This document shows, piece by piece, positions 1 to 8,644 of a stretch of 64,000 bases of DNA; the stretch's first letter is position 1; each line of letters opens with the position of its first letter. This DNA comes from Streptomyces tuirus (lineage in GTDB: Bacteria; Actinomycetota; Actinomycetes; Streptomycetales; Streptomycetaceae): positions 2,778,001-2,842,000 of the forward strand of contig NZ_AP023439.1 in assembly GCF_014701095.1 (NCBI RefSeq), given 5' to 3'. The notes below the pieces were generated by a model. The model was not told the origin of the DNA and did not search any database. It saw nothing but the letters and a program-made list of their open reading frames with translations. A program made the position numbers and the translations under genes.

Positions 1-171
1 CTGAACCTGGGCATCGCGACCAACCCGTGGGGTCTGGCCCTGGTCGGCCTGTGCTTCGCGGCGGTGTACTACGTGGTGTTCCGCTTCGCGATCACCAAGT
101 TCAACCTGCCGACGCCGGGCCGGGAGTCCGACGAGGAACTCGCCGAGCTGCAGAAGGCGGAGGCCAAGTAG
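1..171 (+). CDS. PTS sugar permease subunit EIIC, C-terminal fragment
   Basis: Only the last 56 codons are in the window; the reading frame is open from base 1 and stops with TAG at 169-171. The translation contains a hydrophobic segment ([20 protein letters not shown]) and then a charged tail ending ELQKAEAK. This is how glucose/N-acetylglucosamine-family EIIC permeases end: the last transmembrane helix followed by a short cytoplasmic tail. The neighbourhood resembles S. coelicolor nagE2 next to this block, so an N-acetylglucosamine permease is likely, but that is inference from gene order. A strong hairpin follows directly after the stop. Confidence 0.7.
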   Translation: MNLGIATNPWGLALVGLCFAAVYYVVFRFAITKFNLPTPGRESDEELAELQKAEAK

Positions 172-180
172 GCCCACGCC

Positions 181-228
181 ACGCGCGAAGGCCCCGGAAC
201 CCGCTCGGGTTCCGGGGCCTTCGCGCGT
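181..228. terminator. bidirectional terminator between convergent genes
   Basis: A perfect 22-bp inverted repeat (181-202 and 207-228) encloses the 4-base loop GCTC. It lies between the stop of the PTS permease (+) and the stop of the phosphodiesterase gene (-), so it can end transcription from both sides. Confidence 0.85.
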
Positions 229-235
229 GCGGGCG

Positions 236-988
236 CTAGATCTCGTACGTCTGCCGGGGCGCGGCGAGGTCCACGGGACCGTCGTACACCTCGCGGGCGT
301 CGGCGACGTTGACCTGGGGGTCCGTCCATGGCGGGACGTGGGTGAGCACCAGGCGGCGGGCACCGGCCCGGGCCGCCGTCTGACCCGCCTCGCGGCCGTT
401 GAGGTGCAGGTCGGGGATGTTCTCCTTGCCGTGCGTGAACGCGGCCTCGCACAGGAACAGGTCGGCGTCCCGGGCGAGTTCGTCCAGCGCGGGGCTCACT
501 CCGGTGTCGCCGGAGTACGTCAGGACCCTGCCGCCGTGCTCGATGCGGATGCCGTAGGCCTCCACGGGGTGGGCCACGAGCTCGGTGTGGACCGTGAACG
601 GGCCGATCTCGAACGTGGACGGCTTGACCGTGTGGAAGTCGAAGACCTCGCTCATGGACGAGGCGGAGGGGGTGTGCGCGTAGGCGGTGGTCAGCCGGTG
701 TTCCGTGCCTTCGGGGCCGAAGACGGGGAGGGGATCGCAGCGGCCGCCGTCGTGGCGGTAGTAGCGCGCGACGAAGTACGCGCACATGTCGATGCAGTGG
801 TCGGCGTGCAGATGACTGAGGAAGATCGCGTCGAGGTCGTAGAGACCGCAGTGGCGCTGCAACTCGCCCAGGGCACCGTTGCCCATGTCGAGAAGCAGCC
901 GGAAGCCGTCGGCCTCTACGAGGTAGCTCGAGCAGGCCGATTCCGCGGAGGGGAACGACCCCGAGCAGCCGACGACGGTGAGCTTCAT
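236..988 (-). CDS. Metallo-beta-lactamase-fold phosphodiesterase (Rv1339-like)
   Basis: 250-residue MBL-fold hydrolase. The signature SHLHADH (H59, H61, D63, H64) is the di-metal site, and a later YSGDTG motif and LTHVPPW supply further ligands, as in RNase Z/CPD-type phosphodiesterases. It resembles M. tuberculosis Rv1339 closely over its whole length. Rv1339 is reported as a cyclic-AMP phosphodiesterase, and it sits in the same gene block (cysM-cysO-mec-clpS-pncB) in that organism. The ATG at 988 is chosen because GGAGG lies 10 bases upstream; the frame extends further upstream without a plausible start. Cytosolic. cAMP hydrolysis is inferred from the homologue and gene order, not shown here. 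RNase-like activity is the alternative. Confidence 0.85.
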   Translation of the reverse strand: MKLTVVGCSGSFPSAESACSSYLVEADGFRLLLDMGNGALGELQRHCGLYDLDAIFLSHLHADHCIDMCAYFVARYYRHDGGRCDPLPVFGPEGTEHRLTTAYAHTPSASSMSEVFDFHTVKPSTFEIGPFTVHTELVAHPVEAYGIRIEHGGRVLTYSGDTGVSPALDELARDADLFLCEAAFTHGKENIPDLHLNGREAGQTAARAGARRLVLTHVPPWTDPQVNVADAREVYDGPVDLAAPRQTYEI

Positions 989-1200
989 GAAGCAGAAACC
1001 TCCGCTGGCGGGAATGTCTGAGAGGGGCGTCGGGGGTCGTGCGGTCCGTCGAGCGTAAGGCGCAAAACCTCCGGTAGCTCCTCCGCCAAGGCCTGTTGTG
1101 GGCGAACTCACCTGTGGTGTCACCGGTTCGGCTGGCAGCGCCGGGGGGTGATCCTCGCGAGGGGGGCGCGTGGCGGGGACAGCGCCGGTAACGTCTCAGT

Positions 1201-1650
1201 ATGGACACGTCCTGGTGGCTGGCGCTCGCCGCGGTGGTGCTGCTCGCGCTCATCGCCACGCTCGTCGACGGCTGGGGCCGGGGGCGCCGGCCGTCGGCCC
1301 GGCGGGTCCGGACCGCGGCACCGGCCGCGACGCCGGAGAGCCGGCCGCAGCCGGCGGAGATCTGGTGGGCGGACGTGCCCTACGAGGACGAGGCCCGTAC
1401 GAAGGACCGGCCCTGTCTGGTGCTGGCGGTGCGCGGCGAGCGGGCGACGGTCGCGAAGATCACCACCCGGTTCCGCGACGAGCGGTCCGGGGTGATCCCC
1501 CTGCCCCCTGGCTCGGTCGGTGACGCCCAGAACCGCGCGAGTTTCCTGGAGACGGACGAGCTGCGCGAGGTCCCGGTGTGGGGCTTCCGGCGGCGGGTGG
1601 GCATAGTGGATCCGGCACTGTGGAACCAGGTGCGCTATCTGGCGGGCTGA
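1201..1650 (+). CDS. Membrane-anchored PemK/MazF-like protein
   Basis: 149 residues. Residues 4-24 form one hydrophobic helix (WWLALAAVVLLALIATLV). After a short basic, proline-rich linker, residues about 50-149 match the PemK/MazF fold: EIWWADVPYEDE, then KDRPCLVLAV, then the conserved late stretch GDAQNRASFLETDELREVP. Classical MazF proteins are soluble endoribonucleases of about 110 residues encoded with an antitoxin. Here there is a membrane anchor and no antitoxin-like gene on either side, so a toxin role is doubtful. The ATG at 1201 begins the hydrophobic helix. Confidence 0.75.
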   Translation: MDTSWWLALAAVVLLALIATLVDGWGRGRRPSARRVRTAAPAATPESRPQPAEIWWADVPYEDEARTKDRPCLVLAVRGERATVAKITTRFRDERSGVIPLPPGSVGDAQNRASFLETDELREVPVWGFRRRVGIVDPALWNQVRYLAG

Positions 1651-1664
1651 ACGGGCGCCGGGGG

Positions 1665-1890
1665 CCGGGGGCTTCCCGGCAAGCCGAACCCGCGCGCTCC
1701 TAGGGCAGGAGCGGTCCCGGTGGCGGAACCGACGCAAGAGGCCAGAGCCCGTCGGCGAGCTGAGGGCGCGCGAAGAACCGGGGGCTTCCCGGCGAGCCGA
1801 ACCCGGACCGCTCCTAGGGCAGGAGCGGTCCCGGTGGCGGAACCGACGCAACAGGCCAGAGCCCGTCGGCGAGCTGAGGGTGCGCGGAGA
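1665..1890. repeat. 113-bp tandem direct repeat, two copies
   Basis: The stretch starting CCGGGGGCTTCCCGGC at 1665 recurs at 1778, a period of 113 bases, with a few mismatches. Each copy contains an inverted repeat around CTCCTAGGGCAGGAG. In the second copy this is a perfect 10-bp stem (1805-1814 with 1822-1831). It lies in the gap between the MazF-like gene and the cysM end. No coding role is seen. Confidence 0.85.
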
Positions 1891-1925
1891 AGCGGAACTC
1901 GCCCCGGCGGCGGCCGGGTACGCGG

Positions 1926-1955
1926 CGAGGGCCGGAGTCGTGGCTCCGGCCCTCG
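1926..1955. terminator. terminator after cysM
   Basis: A perfect 12-bp stem (1926-1937 with 1944-1955) with a 6-base loop, 35 bases beyond the cysM stop. It probably ends the cysO-cysM transcript and could also act on transcripts from the + strand. Confidence 0.7.
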
Positions 1956-1989
1956 GTAGGTCGTCGTGTCGGTCGGTGTCCCGCGTCGG

Positions 1990-2946
<957 letters not shown>

Positions 2947-3225
2947 TCAGACCATGCCGCCGGCGACGGCCGGCAGGATCGTGACGTTGTCGCCGTCCGA
3001 CAGCTTGGTGTTGATGCCGTCGAGGAAGCGGACGTCCTCGTCGTTCAGGTAGACGTTGACGAAGCGGCGCAGGCTGTCGCCGTCCACGATGCGGGCCCGG
3101 ATGCCGGCGTGCCGGGTCTCGAGGTCGGTGAAGAGCTCGGCGAGGGTGTCCCCCGTGCCTTCCACTGCCTTCTGACCGTCGGTGTAGGTACGGAGGATGG
3201 TCGGGATGCGGACCTCGATGGCCAT
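2947..3225 (-). CDS. cysO: Sulfur-carrier protein CysO (ThiS/MoaD family)
   Basis: 92-residue beta-grasp sulfur carrier. The family end VTILPAVAGG is present, but two more residues follow, so the protein ends GGMV instead of the active diglycine. The diglycine must be C-terminal to be adenylated and thiocarboxylated, so the MV tail would have to be cut off. The JAMM protease Mec encoded upstream is the obvious candidate. The start at 3225 has AGGAG 10 bases upstream and gives the conserved MAIEVRIPTILR. Its ribosome site can pair with a CTCC 5 bases before it. It is followed at once by cysM. Confidence 0.9.
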   Translation of the reverse strand: MAIEVRIPTILRTYTDGQKAVEGTGDTLAELFTDLETRHAGIRARIVDGDSLRRFVNVYLNDEDVRFLDGINTKLSDGDNVTILPAVAGGMV

Positions 3226-3340
3226 GGCTTCAGGGCTCCTGTCGGGAGTAGTCGGTCGGGGCGCGCGGCAGCGCAGGAACAACGGGTGGTGCGTGTGTGC
3301 AGCGCCGCGGCTCACGGCCGTTCGGCGGCAGGGACGGGCG

Positions 3341-3436
3341 TCAACAGATGGCGCTGGCGAGCCTGCACAGGTCGACGTGCAGCCGCGCCACGAGCAGATC
3401 GCCCGGCGTCTTTTCGCTCACGTCATGGAAAACCAT
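3341..3436 (-). CDS. Cysteine-rich leader peptide upstream of cysO-cysM
   Basis: A 31-codon frame (ATG at 3436, TGA at 3341-3343) in the gap between mec and cysO. Its C-terminal half reads LHVDLCRLASAIC. The last sense codon is Cys, with another Cys seven codons earlier. Streptomyces have a known group of short putative leader peptides with the HVDL-R-A-C pattern, and mycobacteria use Cys-rich leaders to sense cysteine. No ribosome site precedes the ATG. TACGAT lies 6 bases before it, which fits a -10 box whose transcript begins at or beside the ATG (leaderless). About 115 bases separate its stop from cysO. The attenuation mechanism is inferred. Confidence 0.75.
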   Translation of the reverse strand: MVFHDVSEKTPGDLLVARLHVDLCRLASAIC

Positions 3437-3451
3437 GGGCTCATCGTATCG

Positions 3452-3457
3452 ATTCCC
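3452..3457 (-). promoter_or_regulatory. Candidate promoter for leader-cysO-cysM, with flanking inverted half-sites
   Basis: On the minus strand, ATTCC and GGAAT half-sites lie about 12 bases apart just before the TACGAT box preceding the leader peptide. The box spacing suggests a leaderless transcript. I see no canonical -35 hexamer, so an activator or an alternative sigma factor may be needed. The coordinates mark one GGAAT/ATTCC arm only approximately. Confidence 0.35.
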
Positions 3458-3548
3458 GGTCCGGGCCCTGGAATGTGATCCCACATGCCGGACGTTTTCG
3501 GGCCGGGGAGTGAGACCGCCCTGCTCAGACCGCTCTGCTCAGACGTCC

Positions 3549-3971
3549 TCAGTAGGCCTCGACCACCCTGACCTCCTCCTCCGTGACCTCGCCCTCGACG
3601 ATACGGAAGGAGCGGAACTGGAACTCGCCGGCACCGTCGGTGTCGGCGGTGGAGACGAGGACGTAGTGCGCGCCGGGCTCGTTGGCGTAGGAGATGTCGG
3701 TGCGCGAGGGGTAGGCCTCGGTCGCGGTGTGGGAATGGTAGATCACCACCGGCTCCTCGTCGCGGTCGTCCATCTCGCGGTAGAGCTTGAGCAGGTCGCC
3801 GGAGTCGAATTCGTAGAACGTGGGCGACATGGCCGCGTTGAGCATCGGGATGAAGCGCTCGGGGCGGTCCGAGCCCGCCGGGCCGGCGACGACGCCGCAC
3901 GCCTCGTCGGGGTGGTCCTTGCGCGCGTGGGCGACGATCTGGTCGACGAGGGCCTGGGTGATGGTCAGCAT
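3549..3971 (-). CDS. mec: JAMM/MPN+ metalloprotease Mec (CysO-cysteine peptidase)
   Basis: 140 residues. The JAMM zinc motif is complete: E23 in DEACG, then H79-x-H81-x7-S89-x2-D92. In M. tuberculosis Mec releases cysteine from the CysO-cysteine adduct, and related JAMM proteins trim sulfur carriers to expose diglycine. The CysO here ends GGMV, so this enzyme may have both jobs. Gene order mec, leader, cysO, cysM on one strand matches the pathway, although cysO appears to have its own promoter. No Shine-Dalgarno precedes the ATG at 3971. TATCCT 7 bases upstream suggests a leaderless transcript. Confidence 0.92.
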   Translation of the reverse strand: MLTITQALVDQIVAHARKDHPDEACGVVAGPAGSDRPERFIPMLNAAMSPTFYEFDSGDLLKLYREMDDRDEEPVVIYHSHTATEAYPSRTDISYANEPGAHYVLVSTADTDGAGEFQFRSFRIVEGEVTEEEVRVVEAY

Positions 3972-3991
3972 GCCGGCAAGGATAAGCAGAA

Positions 3992-4028
3992 GGGCCGTTC
4001 CGTACCGAGGAATGGTACGGAACGGCCC
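3992..4028 (-). terminator. terminator immediately upstream of mec
   Basis: Perfect 15-bp stem (3992-4006 with 4014-4028), 7-base loop. On the minus strand it is followed by a pyrimidine-rich stretch (TTCTGCTTATCCTT). It would insulate mec from the permease transcript. It ends only 20 bases before the mec ATG. Confidence 0.7.
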
Positions 4029-4035
4029 ATATGCC

Positions 4036-4094
4036 GGACGCCCTGAGCGGCAGCGGCGGGGAGTGCCACGAGTGCTCCCCGCCGCTGGGCGTCC
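4036..4094 (-). terminator. terminator of the amino-acid permease region
   Basis: A 13-bp stem (4051-4063 with 4075-4087) is extended by an outer 7-bp arm (GGACGCC at 4036-4042 with GGCGTCC at 4088-4094). It lies about 150 bases after the permease stop. Confidence 0.6.
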
Positions 4095-4114
4095 TGGGAG
4101 AGGCTGCTCGGCAG

Positions 4115-4191
4115 CGCCGCCAGGGGCGCGGGGCGGTGTCGATCCGCGGCTCAGCCGCGGGGCGCGGCCAGCCACGGCGATGCCGCGGGCA
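4115..4191. repeat. Dispersed GC-rich intergenic element, copy 1
   Basis: Begins with AGGGGCGCGGGGC, has an inner inverted repeat CCGCGGCT/AGCCGCGG, and continues GCGCGGCCAGCCACGGC. Related copies occur at 27931-28012 and 48917-48980, all in intergenic DNA and in the same orientation. Confidence 0.55.
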
Positions 4192-4241
4192 GCCGCCGGC
4201 CTCGCCCGGCACCCGCCTGACAGGCTCTTCCGGCGAAGCGC

Positions 4242-5669
4242 CTAGCCGACCTTCTCGAACTCCGCGTCGCCGCGGCGCTCGGTGATCCGCGGGTTGCGGC
4301 TCTTGAGGACCCTCCAGCCGACGCCGAGGGCGACCGCCCAGCCGGCCGCGACGTACAGGCAGACCCGCGCGTCCTTGTCGTACGCGATCATGCAGGTCAC
4401 GCCGATGAGGAAGAGGAGCGCGACCCAGCTGAAGAGCGCGCCGCCGGGAGCGGGGAAGGACGAGGCGCGCAGCCGGCCCGCGTCGACCGCTGCGCGGTAG
4501 CGGATGTGGCTGACGAGGATCATCATCCAGGTCCAGATGCCGGCCGCGGTGGCGACGGAGGTGACGTAGAGGAACGCCTTCTCCGGGACGACGTAGTTCA
4601 GGACGACGCCGATGCCCATGAGCGCGACGGAGACCGTGATGCCGACGGCGGGCGTCTTGCGGGCGTTGAGCTTGCCGAACGCCTGCGGGGCCTCGCTGTT
4701 GGCGGCCAGGTCGCGCAGCATGCGGCCGGTGGAGTACATGCCCGAGTTGCAGGACGACAGGGCCGCGGTGAGCACCACGAAGTTGACGATGCCCGCGGCG
4801 AGCGGGATGCCGATCTTGCCGAAGGCGTGGACGAAGGGGCTCTCGCCGGCGGAGAACTCGGTCCACTTCACGACGGACAGGATCACCAGCAGGGCGCCGA
4901 CGTAGAAGACGATGATGCGCCAGGGCAGGGTGTTGATGGCCTTGGGCAGGGTCTTCTCGGGGTTCTCGGACTCGCCCGCGGTGACGCCGACGAGCTCGAC
5001 GGCGAGGTAGGCGAACATGACGCCCTGGAGCGTCATCAGGCTGGAGCCGATGCCGTTCGGGAAGAAGCCGTCGTGCGCCCAGAGGTTGGAGACGGTGGCG
5101 GTGTCACCGGCGTCGGAGAAGCCGAGGGTGAGCACGCCGAGACCGATGACGATCATGCCGATGATGGCCGTGACCTTGATCATCGAGAACCAGAACTCGA
5201 CCTCGCCGAAGATCTTGACGGAGATCAGGTTGACGCCGAAGAGCACCACCAGGAAGACCAGGGCGCTGACCCATTGCGGGATCTCGGGGAACCAGAAGTG
5301 GATGTAGATCGCGGCGGCGGTGAGCTCGGCCATGCCGGTCACCACCCACATGAGCCAGTAGGTCCAGCCCGTGACGAACCCGAAGAACGGGCCGAGGAAC
5401 TCGCGGGCGTACTCGGCGAAGGAGCCGGAGACGGGCCGGTAGAGGAGCAGCTCGCCCAGGGCCCGCATGATGAAGAAGATCACGACGCCGGCGAGGGCGT
5501 ACATGAGGATGATGCTGGGGCCGGCCTTGGCGATGTTCGCACCGGCGCCCATGAACAGGCCGACGCCGATGGCGCCGCCGATCGCGATCATCTGGACCTG
5601 GCGGCTGCCGAGTCCGCGCTCGTACCCCTCTTCGGAGACGTTTTCCGATTCGACCTGCGCAGAGGTCAT
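4242..5669 (-). CDS. Amino-acid permease (AAT family, APC superfamily)
   Basis: 475 residues with about 12 hydrophobic segments. The N-terminal signature RGLGSRQVQMIAIGGAIGVG is the conserved first-helix motif of the AAT family. GELLLYRPVSGSFAEYA follows helix 2, where the family signature sits. These are proton-coupled importers of asparagine, GABA, aromatic acids or D-serine/glycine; the sequence alone does not settle the substrate. The start at 5669 (MTSAQVESEN) is chosen because AAAGG lies 8 bases upstream; an ATG at 5690 is in frame but less well placed. It stands alone between terminator hairpins and is not obviously tied to the cysteine genes. Confidence 0.88.
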   Translation of the reverse strand: MTSAQVESENVSEEGYERGLGSRQVQMIAIGGAIGVGLFMGAGANIAKAGPSIILMYALAGVVIFFIMRALGELLLYRPVSGSFAEYAREFLGPFFGFVTGWTYWLMWVVTGMAELTAAAIYIHFWFPEIPQWVSALVFLVVLFGVNLISVKIFGEVEFWFSMIKVTAIIGMIVIGLGVLTLGFSDAGDTATVSNLWAHDGFFPNGIGSSLMTLQGVMFAYLAVELVGVTAGESENPEKTLPKAINTLPWRIIVFYVGALLVILSVVKWTEFSAGESPFVHAFGKIGIPLAAGIVNFVVLTAALSSCNSGMYSTGRMLRDLAANSEAPQAFGKLNARKTPAVGITVSVALMGIGVVLNYVVPEKAFLYVTSVATAAGIWTWMMILVSHIRYRAAVDAGRLRASSFPAPGGALFSWVALLFLIGVTCMIAYDKDARVCLYVAAGWAVALGVGWRVLKSRNPRITERRGDAEFEKVG

Positions 5670-6033
5670 GTGTGGTGCGCCTTTCTCCATGCCGATCCGG
5701 GCCCTCGTCGGCCTCGGATCGGGTTTCGATCCCCCCGGAATGATGGAGCTGAGCGGGCCCGGAAGCCCGCTCGTGCCTGGCCGGCGGTTGCCGGCTCGGT
5801 GGCGCACCCGGCGGAACATTCGGGTGGTGTTCTGCCGGGCGGTCGTGAAGATTTATCACGGCCGCAACACTGATCACAGGGGTGGGATGTGGCGCACCGC
5901 ACAGGAAGAAGCGGACAAAACGCTTTCGAGGGGGCCATAGGACGCGGGTGCGGTGACGCGATCGTTATCCGGATTTGAGTGTCCTCTGAGCGAACACCGA
6001 TCGGTCACCCAGCGGTCACAAAACCTGCACTGA

Positions 6034-6642
6034 TCAGGCCATAAGGGTTCCGACCAGCGTCTCCTGGAGTCCACCCAGCCAGAGGTAGGCCATCACCATC
6101 GGCTTGCGGGGGTCGTCGTCCGGGAGGCGGTAGAGGAAGTCGGTGTCCTCGTCCTCGGTGATCTCCAGCCGCGAGCCGATCGCGAGCCGCAGGTCGTTCA
6201 GCGCGCCGAGCCACTGCTGCGACTCCGACGGCGACAGCTTCAGCACCGCGCCGCCCTCGCCGGCCGCGGCCGAGGAGAGCGCGTCGAGGGAGCGGATCAC
6301 CGCGAGGGCGCTGTCCCGCTTGCCGGCCCGCAGGTCGTTCTCGGTGTACCGCCGGAACTCCGCGGAGTGCGCCCGCTGCTCCTCGGCGTCCCGGGGCGAG
6401 GCGGGCTCCTCGGGGTCGCTGTAGGCGTCCGGGAAGAGCCGGCGCAGCACCGGGTCGGTGGGCGGCTCGCTCGGGCCCTGTGCGAACAGCTCGGCGAGCG
6501 GGTCGTCGGGGGTGTCCTCGGCGGGGCCGGGGCCGATGAGCTCCAGGAGCTGGACGGCCAGCGACCGGATGATGGAGATCTCGACGTCGTCGAGGGCGAC
6601 GGCCGCGCCGCCGCCGGGGAGCGGTTCGAAGGTTCCGGGCAT
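6034..6642 (-). CDS. DUF2017 protein linked to clpS
   Basis: 202-residue acidic, soluble protein of the actinobacterial DUF2017 family. The N-terminus (MPGTFEPLPGGGAAVALDD) leads into helical segments such as VEISIIRSLAVQLLELIG, and the C-terminus ends in a hydrophobic stretch PMVMAYLWLGGLQETLVGTLM. There is no known catalytic motif. Across actinobacteria the gene follows clpS, as it does here (33 bases apart, same strand), and this suggests a role with the ClpS/ClpCP degradation route. That role is inferred from gene order only. Confidence 0.8.
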   Translation of the reverse strand: MPGTFEPLPGGGAAVALDDVEISIIRSLAVQLLELIGPGPAEDTPDDPLAELFAQGPSEPPTDPVLRRLFPDAYSDPEEPASPRDAEEQRAHSAEFRRYTENDLRAGKRDSALAVIRSLDALSSAAAGEGGAVLKLSPSESQQWLGALNDLRLAIGSRLEITEDEDTDFLYRLPDDDPRKPMVMAYLWLGGLQETLVGTLMA

Positions 6643-6674
6643 GAACGCCTTTTCGCTGCTGGGCGGGGAGCTGG

Positions 6675-6992
6675 CTACTTGCGGTCCTGCTGGAGGGTGG
6701 CCCACAGGCCGTAGCCGTGCATGGCCTGCACGTCGCGTTCCATCTCCTCGCGGCTGCCGCTGGAGACGACCGCCCGGCCCTTGTGGTGGACGTCGAGCAT
6801 GAGCTTGGTGGCCTTGTCCTTGGAGTAGCCGAAGTACGACTGGAAGACGTACGTCACATAGCTCATGAGGTTGACCGGGTCGTTGTGGACGATGGTGACC
6901 CACGGCACGTCCGGCTCGGGTACGGCGAAGACCTCCTCCGCCGACTCGGTGCGTTCGATCTCCAGGGGCGCGGGTGACGTCACACTGACCAT
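6675..6992 (-). CDS. clpS: ATP-dependent Clp protease adaptor ClpS
   Basis: 105 residues. After a short disordered N-terminus the core ClpS fold is visible: [19 protein letters not shown] (the N-degron pocket region), then [17 protein letters not shown] and the C-terminal [10 protein letters not shown]. ClpS hands proteins with bulky N-terminal residues to ClpC/ClpP. The start at 6992 gives MVSVTSPAP, and no strong ribosome site is visible. It is followed by DUF2017 and is divergent from pncB, an arrangement conserved in mycobacteria. Confidence 0.93.
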   Translation of the reverse strand: MVSVTSPAPLEIERTESAEEVFAVPEPDVPWVTIVHNDPVNLMSYVTYVFQSYFGYSKDKATKLMLDVHHKGRAVVSSGSREEMERDVQAMHGYGLWATLQQDRK

Positions 6993-7099
6993 GCTGCCAC
7001 CCGAGGGGGGTAGTCGCACAAACGGGCCTGGCCGCAAGGCGATCGCGTCACCCGGGACTGCAATCGTCAGATTGACGAAATGGGGGTACGCTCCTCACC

Positions 7100-8497
7100 A
7101 TGAACACAGCGGACCTTGGGCTGCCGGAAGAAGAAGGGCGCGAAGCGCTTCCTCGGGAGGGTGGTGGTGGGCGACGGGTGGGCGTTCCCTCGACGGCGCT
7201 CTTCACGGACCAGTACGAGCTGACGATGCTGCGGGCCGCCCTGGCGGGGGGCACGGCCGAGCGGCGGAGCGTCTTCGAGGTCTTCACCCGGCGGCTGCCG
7301 AACGGGCGCCGCTACGGCGTCGTGGCCGGCACCGGACGGGTGCTGGACGCGGTGGAGAACTTCCGCTTCGACCCGGCCGTGCTGAGCTTCCTGCGCGAGC
7401 GGGAGATCGTCGACGAGCAGACCCTGGAGTGGCTGGCGGGCTACCGGTTCCGCGGCGACATCTGGGGCTACCCCGAGGGCGAGGTGTACTTCCCGGGCTC
7501 GCCGATCATGCGGGTGGAGGGCTCCTTCGCCGAGTGCGTGCTGCTGGAGACCGTGATCCTGTCGATCCTCAACCACGACTCGGCGATCGCCTCGGCCGCC
7601 TCGCGCATGTCGGCGGCCGCCGGTGACCGGCCGCTGATCGAGATGGGCGCCCGGCGCACACACGAGCTGGCGGCGGTGGCGGCCTCCCGGGCCGCGTACG
7701 TCGGCGGTTTCGCGACCACCTCCGACCTCGCGGCGGGCTTCCGCTACGGCATCCCGACCGTCGGCACCTCCGCGCACGCCTTCACCCTGCTGCACGACAG
7801 CGAGCGGGACGCCTTCCAGGCCCAGGTGACCACGCTGGGCCGGGGCACCACCCTGCTGGTGGACACCTACGACGTCGCCGAGGCGGTCCGCGCGGCCGTC
7901 GAGATCGCCGGGACCGATCTGGGCGCGGTGCGGATCGACTCCGGCGACCTGCTGCTGGTGGCGCACCGGGTACGCCAGCAGCTCGACGAGCTGGGCGCGA
8001 CCGAGACGAAGATCGTCGTGACCTCGGACCTGGACGAGTACGCGATCGCCTCGCTGGCGGCGGCACCGGTGGACGCGTACGGCGTCGGTACGCAGCTGGT
8101 GACCGGCTCCGGCCACCCGACCTCCTCGATGGTCTACAAGCTGGTCGCGCGGGCCGAGTCCGCCGACCCGAAGGCGCCACTGCTGCCGGTGGCGAAGAAG
8201 ACCACCGGGGGCAAGACGTCGATCGGCGGACGCAAGTGGGCCGCGCGGCGGCTGGACTCCCACGGGGTCGCCGAGGCCGAAGTGCTCGGCACCGGGCCGG
8301 TGCCGGCCGCGCTCGCGGACCGGCAGCTGCTGGTGGAGCTGGTCAAGGGGGGCGAGGTGGTGGCGCGTGAGCCCCTGGACGCGGCGCGCGAACGGCACAT
8401 GAAGGCGCGCGCGGGTCTCCCGATGTCGGCCACACAGCTCTCACGCGGGGAGCCCGTCCTTCCCACGGAGTACCTGCACGACAGCTCGGGTAGCTAG
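7100..8497 (+). CDS. pncB: Nicotinate phosphoribosyltransferase
   Basis: 465 residues. FTDQYELTML at the N-terminus is the family hallmark. GTSAHAFTLL, the VDTYDVAEAV loop, VRIDSGDLLL and the late GVGTQLVTG phosphate-binding region follow in the usual order. The enzyme converts nicotinate, PRPP and ATP into nicotinate mononucleotide in NAD salvage. The N-terminal 28 residues are a low-complexity Glu/Gly extension before the conserved core. There is no clear ribosome site; TACGCT lies 7 bases before the ATG at 7100, so a leaderless start is possible. Its partner pncA follows on the same strand. Confidence 0.95.
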   Translation: MNTADLGLPEEEGREALPREGGGGRRVGVPSTALFTDQYELTMLRAALAGGTAERRSVFEVFTRRLPNGRRYGVVAGTGRVLDAVENFRFDPAVLSFLREREIVDEQTLEWLAGYRFRGDIWGYPEGEVYFPGSPIMRVEGSFAECVLLETVILSILNHDSAIASAASRMSAAAGDRPLIEMGARRTHELAAVAASRAAYVGGFATTSDLAAGFRYGIPTVGTSAHAFTLLHDSERDAFQAQVTTLGRGTTLLVDTYDVAEAVRAAVEIAGTDLGAVRIDSGDLLLVAHRVRQQLDELGATETKIVVTSDLDEYAIASLAAAPVDAYGVGTQLVTGSGHPTSSMVYKLVARAESADPKAPLLPVAKKTTGGKTSIGGRKWAARRLDSHGVAEAEVLGTGPVPAALADRQLLVELVKGGEVVAREPLDAARERHMKARAGLPMSATQLSRGEPVLPTEYLHDSSGS

Positions 8498-8644
8498 GGG
8501 GTGTTCGAACGTGCAGTGCGGTGCCCGGGGGTGTGCCGTGATGCGCCGACCGACCCGCGCCCCCTCCCGTCCGCTCCCCCTTGTCAATAGGCTCGGTGGT
8601 TCACCGGCCGGGCTTGCCGACCTCATAGCCGAAGGACACCGACC

